A DNA stretch of 8,709 nt, taken from the NCBI GenBank assembly GCA_007571095.1, contig RKSB01000174.1:1-8709 (forward strand), given 5' to 3'. The translations under genes were made by a program, and so were the position numbers. Shown here one piece after another: positions 1 to 6,181 of the stretch. This DNA comes from K189A clade bacterium. Lineage in GTDB: Bacteria > Pseudomonadota > Gammaproteobacteria > Pseudomonadales > Azotimanducaceae. The notes beneath the pieces are model-generated. The model was given only the letters and a program-made list of their open reading frames with translations, searched no databases and was not told where the DNA came from. How positions within the stretch are numbered: position 1 is the stretch's first letter; every line of letters begins with the position of its first letter.

Positions 1-24
1 TCGCTGCCTGGAAGGATGTAAGGC

Positions 25-861
25 TCAGTCGAGGGCGGCGGGCCTGAGTATGGCCAATGCCCTTTCGTGCAGGTCGGCATTGGCCGATGCCAGTACCTGA
101 CCGCCCATGGCAGCGTTTTTGCCCGACCAGGTGGTCAGGATGCCACCGGCACCTTCGACCAGAGGTATAAGCCCCTGAATGTCGTAGGGCTTGAGTGAAT
201 TTTCCACACAGATATCGACCAGCCCCATGGCCAGCAGAGCATAGTGGTAGCAGTCTCCGCCATAGCGCGACATTCTGGATGAAGCCGCCAGCGACCGAAA
301 GGCCTGCAAGCCTGCTTCGCTGGTAAACATGTCGGGGTGAGTACAGCACAGGGTTGCCTGAGAAATCTCGCTCACTTGACGGCTGTTCAGCCGAGTCGAT
401 TGATTGTCCCTGATCAGATGACTGGTTCGAGTGTCGCCGATAAAAAGCTCGTCCAGAACCGGCTGGTACATGCATCCCAGAACGGCTCTCTGGCCATTGA
501 ACAGGGCGATCAATGTACCCCAGTGCCACATGCCTGAAACAAAGGCTCGAGTGCCGTCAATGGGGTCGATCACCCAGGTCAGCCCCGAACTGCCGACATC
601 GAAGCCGTACTCCTCGCCATAGATGCCATGACTCGGATAGTGTTGCCTGACCAGTCGGCGAATCGAAGCCTCAGACTCACGGTCAGCCTGAGTAACCGGA
701 TCATATTTGGAGTCAGACTTGTTTTCCGTCAACAGGGTGCTTCTGAACAGGGGTCGAATAACCTCACCGGCAGAATAGGCCAACCGCTTCAAAAAATCCC
801 TGAGTTCCAGTATCTGCTGATCGTTTAGTTCAACAGGGTCGGTGAACGGGAGTGGCTGCAT
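25..861 (-). CDS. hisN: Histidinol-phosphatase, inositol-monophosphatase family
   Basis: Predicted to hydrolyse L-histidinol phosphate to histidinol and phosphate, the penultimate part of histidine synthesis, in the cytosol with Mg2+. Numbered from the ATG at 861, the 278-residue protein shows the IMPase metal-binding set: DPVTQAD (54-60), GEE (82-84), DPIDGT (99-104), GGD (201-203) and the C-terminal PYD...EGAGG block (225-240), with Asp227 as the last metal ligand. The stretch WVIDPIDGTRAFVSG and the GGDCYHYALL/LKPYD context resemble the HisN branch more than SuhB or CysQ; this subfamily call is from recalled family patterns. A TTG six codons upstream (879), directly after the gyrA stop, would give 284 residues; ATG is preferred because family similarity begins later and neither start has a good ribosome binding site. 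It lies 18 nt after gyrA on the same strand, so co-transcription is likely. A broader inositol-phosphatase substrate cannot be excluded. Confidence 0.88.
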   Translation of the reverse strand: MQPLPFTDPVELNDQQILELRDFLKRLAYSAGEVIRPLFRSTLLTENKSDSKYDPVTQADRESEASIRRLVRQHYPSHGIYGEEYGFDVGSSGLTWVIDPIDGTRAFVSGMWHWGTLIALFNGQRAVLGCMYQPVLDELFIGDTRTSHLIRDNQSTRLNSRQVSEISQATLCCTHPDMFTSEAGLQAFRSLAASSRMSRYGGDCYHYALLAMGLVDICVENSLKPYDIQGLIPLVEGAGGILTTWSGKNAAMGGQVLASANADLHERALAILRPAALD

Positions 862-879
862 TCGTCTTAAACCAGGCAA

Positions 880-3462
880 TCAGACAATCGGCGAGTCGGA
901 TTTGCCATTGCCCGCATCAAGTTCTTCGACCGCTTTTTCCTGATCAATCAGCGGCTGTAGAGTGACCAGACTTTCTCCTTCGAGCAAATTCATCAGCTTG
1001 ACTCCCTGAGTGCGTCTGCCTTGCAGGGAAACCTCTGCAACCGAAGTTCTCAGCATTTGCCCACGATCAGACACCAGTACCATCTGATCGCTCTCCTCCA
1101 GTTGGACTGCCGCTACCACCGCCCCATTGCGTTCGTTGGTTCGCATGACGATCATGCCTTTGCCGTTCCTGTGCTTGACTCCGAGAGAGTCCGGCGATAG
1201 TCGCTTGCCGTAGCCGTTTTCGCTGGCAAGCAGTATCTGCTGCTCGGGATTGACCACGATCATGCCGACCACGCGTTCACCCTCGCCCAGCCGCATACCC
1301 CGAACTCCGGCGGCTGTACGACCCATTTCCCTGACCTCGGACTCATGAAAGCGAACGGCCTTGCCGGCACTTGAGATCAGCAGAATATCCCGAGTGCCGT
1401 CGGTTATGGCCACGTCAATCAGGGTATTGCCCTCTTCCAGCCTGAGTGCGATCAGGCCCGAGCCTCTCTGTCGGGCAAACTTTGCCAGAGAGGTTTTCTT
1501 GACTCTGCCGGAGGCAGTGGCCATAAAGATAAAGCGGTCTTCCTCGGGCTCGTCCGCCATCGGCAGAAAGGTGGTAATTTCCTCGCCCTCTTCGAGCTGC
1601 AGGAAATTCACCAGCGGGCGACCACGAGCCTGACGACTCTGAACGGGAATACGATAAACCTTGAGCCAGTGGACTTTGCCTATGTTGGAAAACCAGAGAG
1701 TGGTGTCGTGAGTATTGGCGACCAGCATTTGAACGATAAAATCGTCATCCTGTATCACCGCAACCGAACGCCCCCTGCCGCCTCGACCAATGGCATCGTA
1801 ATCGTCTATCGGCATCGCCTTGGCATACCCTTTTCGGGAGACTGTAACCAGCCGGTCTTCGGGATCGATCAGATCCTCGTGAGTGATGTCCCTCTGGCTT
1901 TCGATGATCGAGGTCAGGCGAGGAGAGGCGTAACTCTCGGCAACCGCCGAGAGCTCTTCTCGAATCACTTGAGTCATCTTTTTTGCGTCTGACAGGATGG
2001 CCTGATAGGTGGCAATGGCTTCGGTTACCTCATCGTACTCGGCCATCACCTTGTCCTGCTCAAGTCCGGTCAGACGTTGCAGCCGCAGTTCCAGAATGGA
2101 CTGGGCCTGTCGTTCTGAAAGATAGTAAAGACCTTCCCGATAGCCGTACTGAGCGGGTAGATCGTCCGGCCGACAAAGGTTCTGGCCTATTCTCTCCAGC
2201 AGTTGTTCTATGCCGTCAGACTGCCAGCCAACTTCCATCAGGGCAGCACGGGCGATCGCCGTATCCTGAGATTGCTTGATCAGTTCGACCACTCGGTCGA
2301 TATTGGATAAGGCGACCAACTGGCCTTCCAGCAGATGTCCGCGAGCCTTGGCACTGGCCAGCAAATACTGAGTCCGGCGAATGACCACTCTCTTGCGGTG
2401 GCTCAAAAAACATTCCAGCATCGCCTTCAGGTTGAGTTGCCGAGGGCGATCCTCAACCAGAGCCACCATATTGATACCGTAGGACTTTTCCAGCTGAGTC
2501 TGGGTGTAGAGGTTGTTCAGCACAATTTCGGCTGACTCATTGCGCTTGATTTCTATGACCACTCGCAGGCCATCCTTGTTGGACTCGTCTCGAATTTCAG
2601 CAATGCCGGTGATTTTCTTCTCCTTGACCAGCCCGGCGATCTTGCCGATCATCGCCGCCTTGTTGACCTGATAGGGGATCTCGCTCACAACAATGGTCTC
2701 TCGGCCACTGTCATCGGTTTCGATGTCGGCTTTCGACCGAATCCGAATGCTGCCTCGACCTGTCGAATAGGCCTGCAGAATGCCCGCCCGGCCGTTGATG
2801 ATCGCACCGGTCGGAAAATCGGGGCCCTGAATATGCTCCATCAACTCATTCACTTGAGCCTTCGGGTTGTCCAGCAGCACGAGGCAGGCGGCAATGACCT
2901 CGCTCGGGTTGTGTGGCGGTATGTTGGTCGCCATACCCACGGCGATGCCCGCCGATCCGTTGATCAGCAGGTTGGGAGCACGCGCAGGCAAAACCTTCGG
3001 TATCTGAAGCGTGTCGTCGTAGTTGGGGGTAAACTCCACTGCGTCCTTGTCGAGGTCTTCCAGCAGAGTGCTGGCAAAGCGCGTCATCCTGACCTCGGTG
3101 TAACGTTGGGCGGCCGGTGCATCGCCATCAACCGAACCGAAATTACCCTGGCCGTCCACCAGGGTCAGGCGCATCGAGAAATCCTGTGCCATTCGAACAA
3201 TGGTGTCGTAGGCGGCAGTATCGCCGTGCGGATGGTATTTGCCGATGACCTCGCCAACCACCCGAGCGGACTTCACATAAGGCCGATTGTGAAAATTGCG
3301 AAGCTCGTTCATCGCAAAAAGAACTCGCCTGTGTACCGGCTTGAGTCCGTCTCGAACATCCGGCAGAGCGCGACCGACGATGACGCTCATGGCGTAATCC
3401 AGATAGGACTGATTAAGTTCGTCTACAAAGCTGACGGGGCTGATTGAATCGGCTGGCGGCAT
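880..3462 (-). CDS. gyrA: DNA gyrase subunit A
   Basis: Breakage-reunion subunit of DNA gyrase; with GyrB (not in the window) it introduces negative supercoils using ATP. The 860-residue product is close to the E. coli length (875) and collinear with it. The N-terminal domain carries LDYAMSVIVGRALPDVRDG (22-40), the quinolone-determining region HPHGD-TAAYD (78-86) and the active-site Tyr121 in QRYTEVR (E. coli Tyr122). The coiled-coil tower and gate follow, then a beta-pinwheel C-terminal domain from about residue 525 with repeated blades. The GyrA-box reads IGRGGRG (558-564) where Q(R/K)RGG(R/K)G is usual. The blade count, overall collinearity and presence of a recognisable box argue for GyrA rather than ParC. 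The tail after residue 840 is short and only mildly acidic. ATG at 3462 is chosen; the adjacent in-frame TTG (3465) is an equal alternative by position. No Shine-Dalgarno is visible before either. It is divergent from ubiG and followed by hisN. Confidence 0.97.
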   Translation of the reverse strand: MPPADSISPVSFVDELNQSYLDYAMSVIVGRALPDVRDGLKPVHRRVLFAMNELRNFHNRPYVKSARVVGEVIGKYHPHGDTAAYDTIVRMAQDFSMRLTLVDGQGNFGSVDGDAPAAQRYTEVRMTRFASTLLEDLDKDAVEFTPNYDDTLQIPKVLPARAPNLLINGSAGIAVGMATNIPPHNPSEVIAACLVLLDNPKAQVNELMEHIQGPDFPTGAIINGRAGILQAYSTGRGSIRIRSKADIETDDSGRETIVVSEIPYQVNKAAMIGKIAGLVKEKKITGIAEIRDESNKDGLRVVIEIKRNESAEIVLNNLYTQTQLEKSYGINMVALVEDRPRQLNLKAMLECFLSHRKRVVIRRTQYLLASAKARGHLLEGQLVALSNIDRVVELIKQSQDTAIARAALMEVGWQSDGIEQLLERIGQNLCRPDDLPAQYGYREGLYYLSERQAQSILELRLQRLTGLEQDKVMAEYDEVTEAIATYQAILSDAKKMTQVIREELSAVAESYASPRLTSIIESQRDITHEDLIDPEDRLVTVSRKGYAKAMPIDDYDAIGRGGRGRSVAVIQDDDFIVQMLVANTHDTTLWFSNIGKVHWLKVYRIPVQSRQARGRPLVNFLQLEEGEEITTFLPMADEPEEDRFIFMATASGRVKKTSLAKFARQRGSGLIALRLEEGNTLIDVAITDGTRDILLISSAGKAVRFHESEVREMGRTAAGVRGMRLGEGERVVGMIVVNPEQQILLASENGYGKRLSPDSLGVKHRNGKGMIVMRTNERNGAVVAAVQLEESDQMVLVSDRGQMLRTSVAEVSLQGRRTQGVKLMNLLEGESLVTLQPLIDQEKAVEELDAGNGKSDSPIV

Positions 3463-3489
3463 CAAACAAGGGGTAGATGGAGTCTTTTC

Positions 3490-3507
3490 GGTTCGGTCGG
3501 CCGAACC
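3490..3507 (-). promoter_or_regulatory. Perfect hairpin in gyrA leader
   Basis: An exact inverted repeat with 7-bp arms (GGTTCGG at 3490-3496, CCGAACC at 3501-3507) and a 4-nt loop. It lies 27 nt upstream of the gyrA ATG and about 10 nt downstream of the candidate -10 element, so it would sit almost at the 5' end of the gyrA mRNA. It could be a 5' stabilising stem-loop or a protein-binding palindrome. The symmetry is seen directly; the role is inferred. No U-tract follows on either strand, so it is not a classical terminator. Confidence 0.5.
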
Positions 3508-3516
3508 TCGTTGATT

Positions 3517-3522
3517 ATTGTA
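3517..3522 (-). promoter_or_regulatory. Candidate -10 element for gyrA
   Basis: Read on the minus strand this is TACAAT, one base from the sigma-70 -10 consensus, within an AT-rich stretch (TTATGTTACAATAATC) 54 nt upstream of the gyrA ATG. No convincing -35 hexamer is found 16-18 nt further upstream, where the sequence is GC-rich, so the call is tentative. A second overlapping possibility is TATGTT at 3522-3527. Confidence 0.35.
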
Positions 3523-3539
3523 ACATAAGGATGCCTTTT

Positions 3540-3564
3540 ACCGGCATGAGGGCGGCCGGTTTTT
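3540..3564 (+). terminator. Terminator-like hairpin upstream of ubiG
   Basis: ACCGGC (3540-3545) and GCCGGT (3555-3560) form a 6-bp GC-rich stem with a 9-nt loop, followed by a short run of T (3560-3564) on the plus strand. That is the layout of a weak intrinsic terminator reading toward ubiG, 63 nt before its ATG. No plus-strand gene lies upstream that needs terminating, so it would act on transcripts starting in the divergent region or leaking antisense from gyrA. An overlapping smaller repeat, ATGCC (3531-3535) with GGCAT (3543-3547), could compete with this fold. It could also be a chance structure. Confidence 0.35.
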
Positions 3565-3627
3565 CCTGAAAGAAACTATCGTTATCAGCCTCTTTTGAAG
3601 CCTTTATTCAAGCTGTATTGAAAAAAA

Positions 3628-4344
3628 ATGAAAGACTCGAACCGAAACAACGTAGACGCCGAAGAAATCGCCCGCTTTGAGGCATCCTCGGCATTCTGGT
3701 GGGATCGGCAGGGGCCTCTGCGAACATTGCATACCATCAATCCTCTGCGTTTTGACTGGATTCACGGCCATAGTCCGGTGACCGGCAAGCGAGTGCTTGA
3801 TGTCGGCTGCGGTGGCGGAATTCTGGCCGAAACCCTGTGCGAAAACGGCGCGCTGGTAACAGGGATTGATGCCAGTGATGCCGCTGTCGAAACGGCGAAG
3901 GCGCACAGCCGGCAAGAGAACCTGAACATTGACTATCTGTGCACCACTGCCGAGGAGATGGCTGAACAGCAGGCGGAAAGTTTTGAACTGGTCACCTGCC
4001 TGGAGATGCTGGAGCATGTTCCCGATCCACAAGCCACGGTGCAAGCCATTGCCCGGCTGACTCGGCCGGGTGGCGACATAGTCTTCAGCACCATCAACCG
4101 CAACCTGTTTTCATGGTTGACCGTCATTGTTGGCGGAGAACACATTCTGGGGCTGCTGCCCAAGGGTACTCACTCGTACGACAAGCTGATCAAACCCTCA
4201 GAACTGGCTGGTTTCTGCCGGAATTGCGGGCTGGAAGTCCGTCATATTCAGGGCATGGTGTACAACCCGCTGACTCACTCGGCCTCGCTTGCTTCAAGCG
4301 TGGATGCCAACTATCTGCTGCACTGTACTCGGCCGCTTGACTGA
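3628..4344 (+). CDS. ubiG: Ubiquinone biosynthesis O-methyltransferase UbiG
   Basis: S-adenosylmethionine-dependent enzyme performing both O-methylations of ubiquinone synthesis (2-polyprenyl-6-hydroxyphenol methylation and 3-demethylubiquinol 3-O-methylation), at the inner face of the cytoplasmic membrane. The 238-residue protein matches the family length (240 in E. coli) and aligns throughout. It has N-terminal NVD-EEIARFEA and the WWD motif (24-26), SAM motif I LDVGCGGG (57-64), the acidic residue Asp81 after beta-2, EMLEHVPDP (126-134) and RPGGD (146-150). A hydrophobic/amphipathic segment around 158-190 corresponds to the membrane-lipid contact region described for E. coli UbiG, and the HxxG...YNPLT ending is present. 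The start is the only sensible ATG, preceded by a run of eight A and no Shine-Dalgarno. It is divergent from gyrA, as in E. coli, and followed 13 nt later by yciK. Presence of ubiG implies a ubiquinone-based respiratory chain. Confidence 0.97.
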   Translation: MKDSNRNNVDAEEIARFEASSAFWWDRQGPLRTLHTINPLRFDWIHGHSPVTGKRVLDVGCGGGILAETLCENGALVTGIDASDAAVETAKAHSRQENLNIDYLCTTAEEMAEQQAESFELVTCLEMLEHVPDPQATVQAIARLTRPGGDIVFSTINRNLFSWLTVIVGGEHILGLLPKGTHSYDKLIKPSELAGFCRNCGLEVRHIQGMVYNPLTHSASLASSVDANYLLHCTRPLD

Positions 4345-4357
4345 GCCAAAACTGGCA

Positions 4358-5131
4358 ATGAACTACCATCCGCCAGCCGACTTGCTGGCCGGACGCGTGA
4401 TCCTGATTACCGGTGCCGGCCGGGGTATCGGCCGAGCCTGTGCTCTGGCGTGCGCTCAACACGGTGCCTGCGTCATCCTGTGCGGGCGCACTCTGAGCCA
4501 TCTCGAGGCTGTCTATGATGAAATCGGGGAACTCAAGCGAGCAGTCGAGCCTCTGTTGCTGCCGCTTGACCTGAGCGGGCTGAAGAGTGACGCCTGTGAG
4601 GCTGTCTCGAAGGCCATTCGGAAACGTTTCTCGATGCTTTCCGGGCTGGTTCACAATGCTGCGATACTCGGCCCTCGAACACCGATTGCTCACTATCCGG
4701 AAGATGACTTTTCGGCCGTCATGCAGGTCAATGTACAGGCTGCCTTTGTACTGACCAAGGCTCTGTTGCCGCTGCTGGGTGCAGCCGCCGATGCCTCGGT
4801 TATCTTTACCTCTTCGGGTGTCGGCCGAAAAGGCAGGGCTTACTGGGGGGCTTATTCAGTCAGCAAGTTTGCAACCGAAGCCCTGATGGAGATCTGTGCC
4901 GACGAGTGGGAAAACCTCGGCTCTATCCGTTGCAACAGCCTTGATCCCGGAAAAACCAGAACGGCCATGCGTGCACTCGCCTACCCGGCGGAGGATCCGG
5001 CGACACTGGTTCGAGCCGAGGAATTAATGCCGCTCTACCTCTACTTGCTGGGGCCGGATTCTCGGCGAGTCAACGGACAGAAATTTTGTGCCTCGAACTG
5101 GCAGTATTCATCCGTGGCGGCGAGTGATTGA
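4358..5131 (+). CDS. yciK: YciK-family short-chain dehydrogenase/reductase
   Basis: A 257-residue classical short-chain oxidoreductase, very close in layout to E. coli YciK; its physiological substrate is not established. It has the Rossmann cofactor loop TGAGRGIG (18-25), an Arg at 44 after beta-2 (CGRT) that favours NADP(H) over NAD(H), and the HNAA motif (99-102). The catalytic set follows: Asn125 in QVNVQ, Ser152/Ser153, Tyr166 and Lys170 (YSVSK), then the DPGKTRTAMRA segment and the AYPAEDP/MPLYLYLLG stretch typical of this family. An upstream in-frame ATG at 4289 lies inside ubiG and adds 23 residues without family similarity, so ATG 4358 is used; YciK proteins likewise begin M(N/H)Y-P. 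It lies 13 nt behind ubiG and is probably in the same transcript. In pseudomonads the phosphatase gene mupP lies between these two genes; here it is absent. Confidence 0.93.
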   Translation: MNYHPPADLLAGRVILITGAGRGIGRACALACAQHGACVILCGRTLSHLEAVYDEIGELKRAVEPLLLPLDLSGLKSDACEAVSKAIRKRFSMLSGLVHNAAILGPRTPIAHYPEDDFSAVMQVNVQAAFVLTKALLPLLGAAADASVIFTSSGVGRKGRAYWGAYSVSKFATEALMEICADEWENLGSIRCNSLDPGKTRTAMRALAYPAEDPATLVRAEELMPLYLYLLGPDSRRVNGQKFCASNWQYSSVAASD

Positions 5132-5197
5132 TAAAGCCTTGAGTGAGGGCTGGCCGGACGACAGACTCGGGTACGGGCATCGGTCGATAGGGTCTCC

Positions 5198-5219
5198 AAC
5201 AAAAGTCCCTGTCGGACTT
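5198..5219 (-). terminator. Possible intrinsic terminator after rluB
   Basis: AAGTCC (5203-5208) and GGACTT (5214-5219) form a 6-bp hairpin with a 5-nt loop in the convergent gap between yciK and rluB. Read on the minus strand the stem runs into TTTTGTT (down to 5198), giving a short U-tract about 70 nt beyond the rluB stop codon. The plus-strand side lacks a T-run, so it fits the trpS-rluB unit better than ubiG-yciK. The rest of 5132-5290 shows no supportable gene and no clear plus-strand terminator. Confidence 0.45.
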
Positions 5220-5290
5220 GTGAGTCGAAGGCGTGATCGGGAGTGCAAGCACCGGCCAAAAAGCCTCAAGCAAAAGCCGAACGGACGAAT

Positions 5291-6160
5291 TCAGGGTAGG
5301 CCTGGGTAGGGTATCAGTAGCCTGCTGGTGGCCAGTTCGGCAGCCAGCCGGCTGTTGGAAAAGCGAAAGCCGACAGGCGAAAGCGACACCAGGCGATACA
5401 GGGCAGCCACTTCACAGGGCTTCAGCCTCATCAGCCGGCCGGACGACAGACGTGCAGGTACCACCACCGGACCGAAGCGAACCCTCTTGAGCCGACTCAC
5501 TCGAATATTCTGCGAGGCCCAGAGCCTTCGAACCTCGTTTTTGCGTCCCGACATCAGGGTAACGTGATACCAGGTATTGACTCCTCGACCTCCGGCAAAG
5601 CGAATATCGGAAAAGCGAGCGGGCCCGTCTTCCAGTTCCACGCCTTTTCTCAGTCGATCCAGCATTTCGGGAGTAACCTTGCCGGTTACCCTGACTGAGT
5701 ATTCCCTATCAATTCCGCTCGACGGATGCATCAGCCTGTTGGCGAGAAAGCCGTCATTGGTAAACAGCAGCAGGCCACTGCTGTTGAGATCCAGCCGACC
5801 GACCGAAATCCATCGGCCATGAGTCAGGGCAGGCAGGCGATCAAACACTAGAGAAAGGCTTGACCGATCACTGCGAGCACAAAGCTCGCCTGCCGGCTTG
5901 TTGTAGGCCAATACGCGCGAGACCTGCGGACTGTCGGACAGGGTCAGCACTTTGCCGTCAAGCTTGATGCAATCTCGCGCAGTCACTCTGGCCCAGGGTC
6001 TCACCGGCTGGTCATTGACGGTCAACCTGCCTTGATCCAGCCATTGGTCGGCCTTTCGGCGCGAAGCCAGACCCGAAGCAGTGAGCAGTTCGCGCAGTTT
6101 TCTTTGAGGAAGTTTTCGGCTTTTGCGACCGGCTTCTTTGAAAGCGGTTTTGCTTGTCAT
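5291..6160 (-). CDS. rluB: 23S rRNA pseudouridine synthase RluB
   Basis: Predicted to convert U2605 (E. coli numbering) of 23S rRNA to pseudouridine during large-subunit assembly. The 289-residue protein has a basic N-terminal tail (1-20), an S4 RNA-binding domain (about 20-66, with ASGLASRRKAD) and the RsuA/RluB-type catalytic domain. The latter shows RVLAYNKPAGELC (82-94), the catalytic loop GRLDLNSSGLLLFTNDG (121-137) with Asp124 as the nucleophile, NRLMHPS (141-147) and GRKNEVRRLW (205-214). DREYSVRV and NTWYHVTL fit RluB better than RluE, RluF or RsuA. The C-terminal about 30 residues have no similarity I recognise, and the long basic tail of E. coli RluB is missing. The ATG is preceded by GAAAAAGCAGACTGC, with no good Shine-Dalgarno. 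It lies 21 nt after the trpS stop, so an operon with trpS is likely. Confidence 0.92.
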   Translation of the reverse strand: MTSKTAFKEAGRKSRKLPQRKLRELLTASGLASRRKADQWLDQGRLTVNDQPVRPWARVTARDCIKLDGKVLTLSDSPQVSRVLAYNKPAGELCARSDRSSLSLVFDRLPALTHGRWISVGRLDLNSSGLLLFTNDGFLANRLMHPSSGIDREYSVRVTGKVTPEMLDRLRKGVELEDGPARFSDIRFAGGRGVNTWYHVTLMSGRKNEVRRLWASQNIRVSRLKRVRFGPVVVPARLSSGRLMRLKPCEVAALYRLVSLSPVGFRFSNSRLAAELATSRLLIPYPGLP

Positions 6161-6181
6161 GCAGTCTGCTTTTTCGGCGGC

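Noticed and set aside
2833..3447. 204-codon open frame on the plus strand, antisense to gyrA
   Set aside because: It lies wholly inside the well-supported gyrA gene, has no recognisable domain, and its composition is that of a reverse shadow frame.
3463..3465. TTG start of gyrA one codon before the ATG
   Set aside because: The adjacent ATG is the stronger initiator; there is no ribosome binding site to favour TTG.
3604..4044. 146-codon minus-strand frame opposite ubiG
   Set aside because: Shadow of ubiG; it also runs into the divergent control region without a start signal.
4190..4693. 167-codon minus-strand frame opposite ubiG and yciK
   Set aside because: Antisense to conserved coding sequence, low-complexity shadow with no family features.
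5088..5490. Short open frames in and around the yciK-rluB convergent gap
   Set aside because: They overlap the ends of yciK or rluB, have no ribosome binding site and no recognisable protein; the gap is better read as a 159-nt untranslated region.
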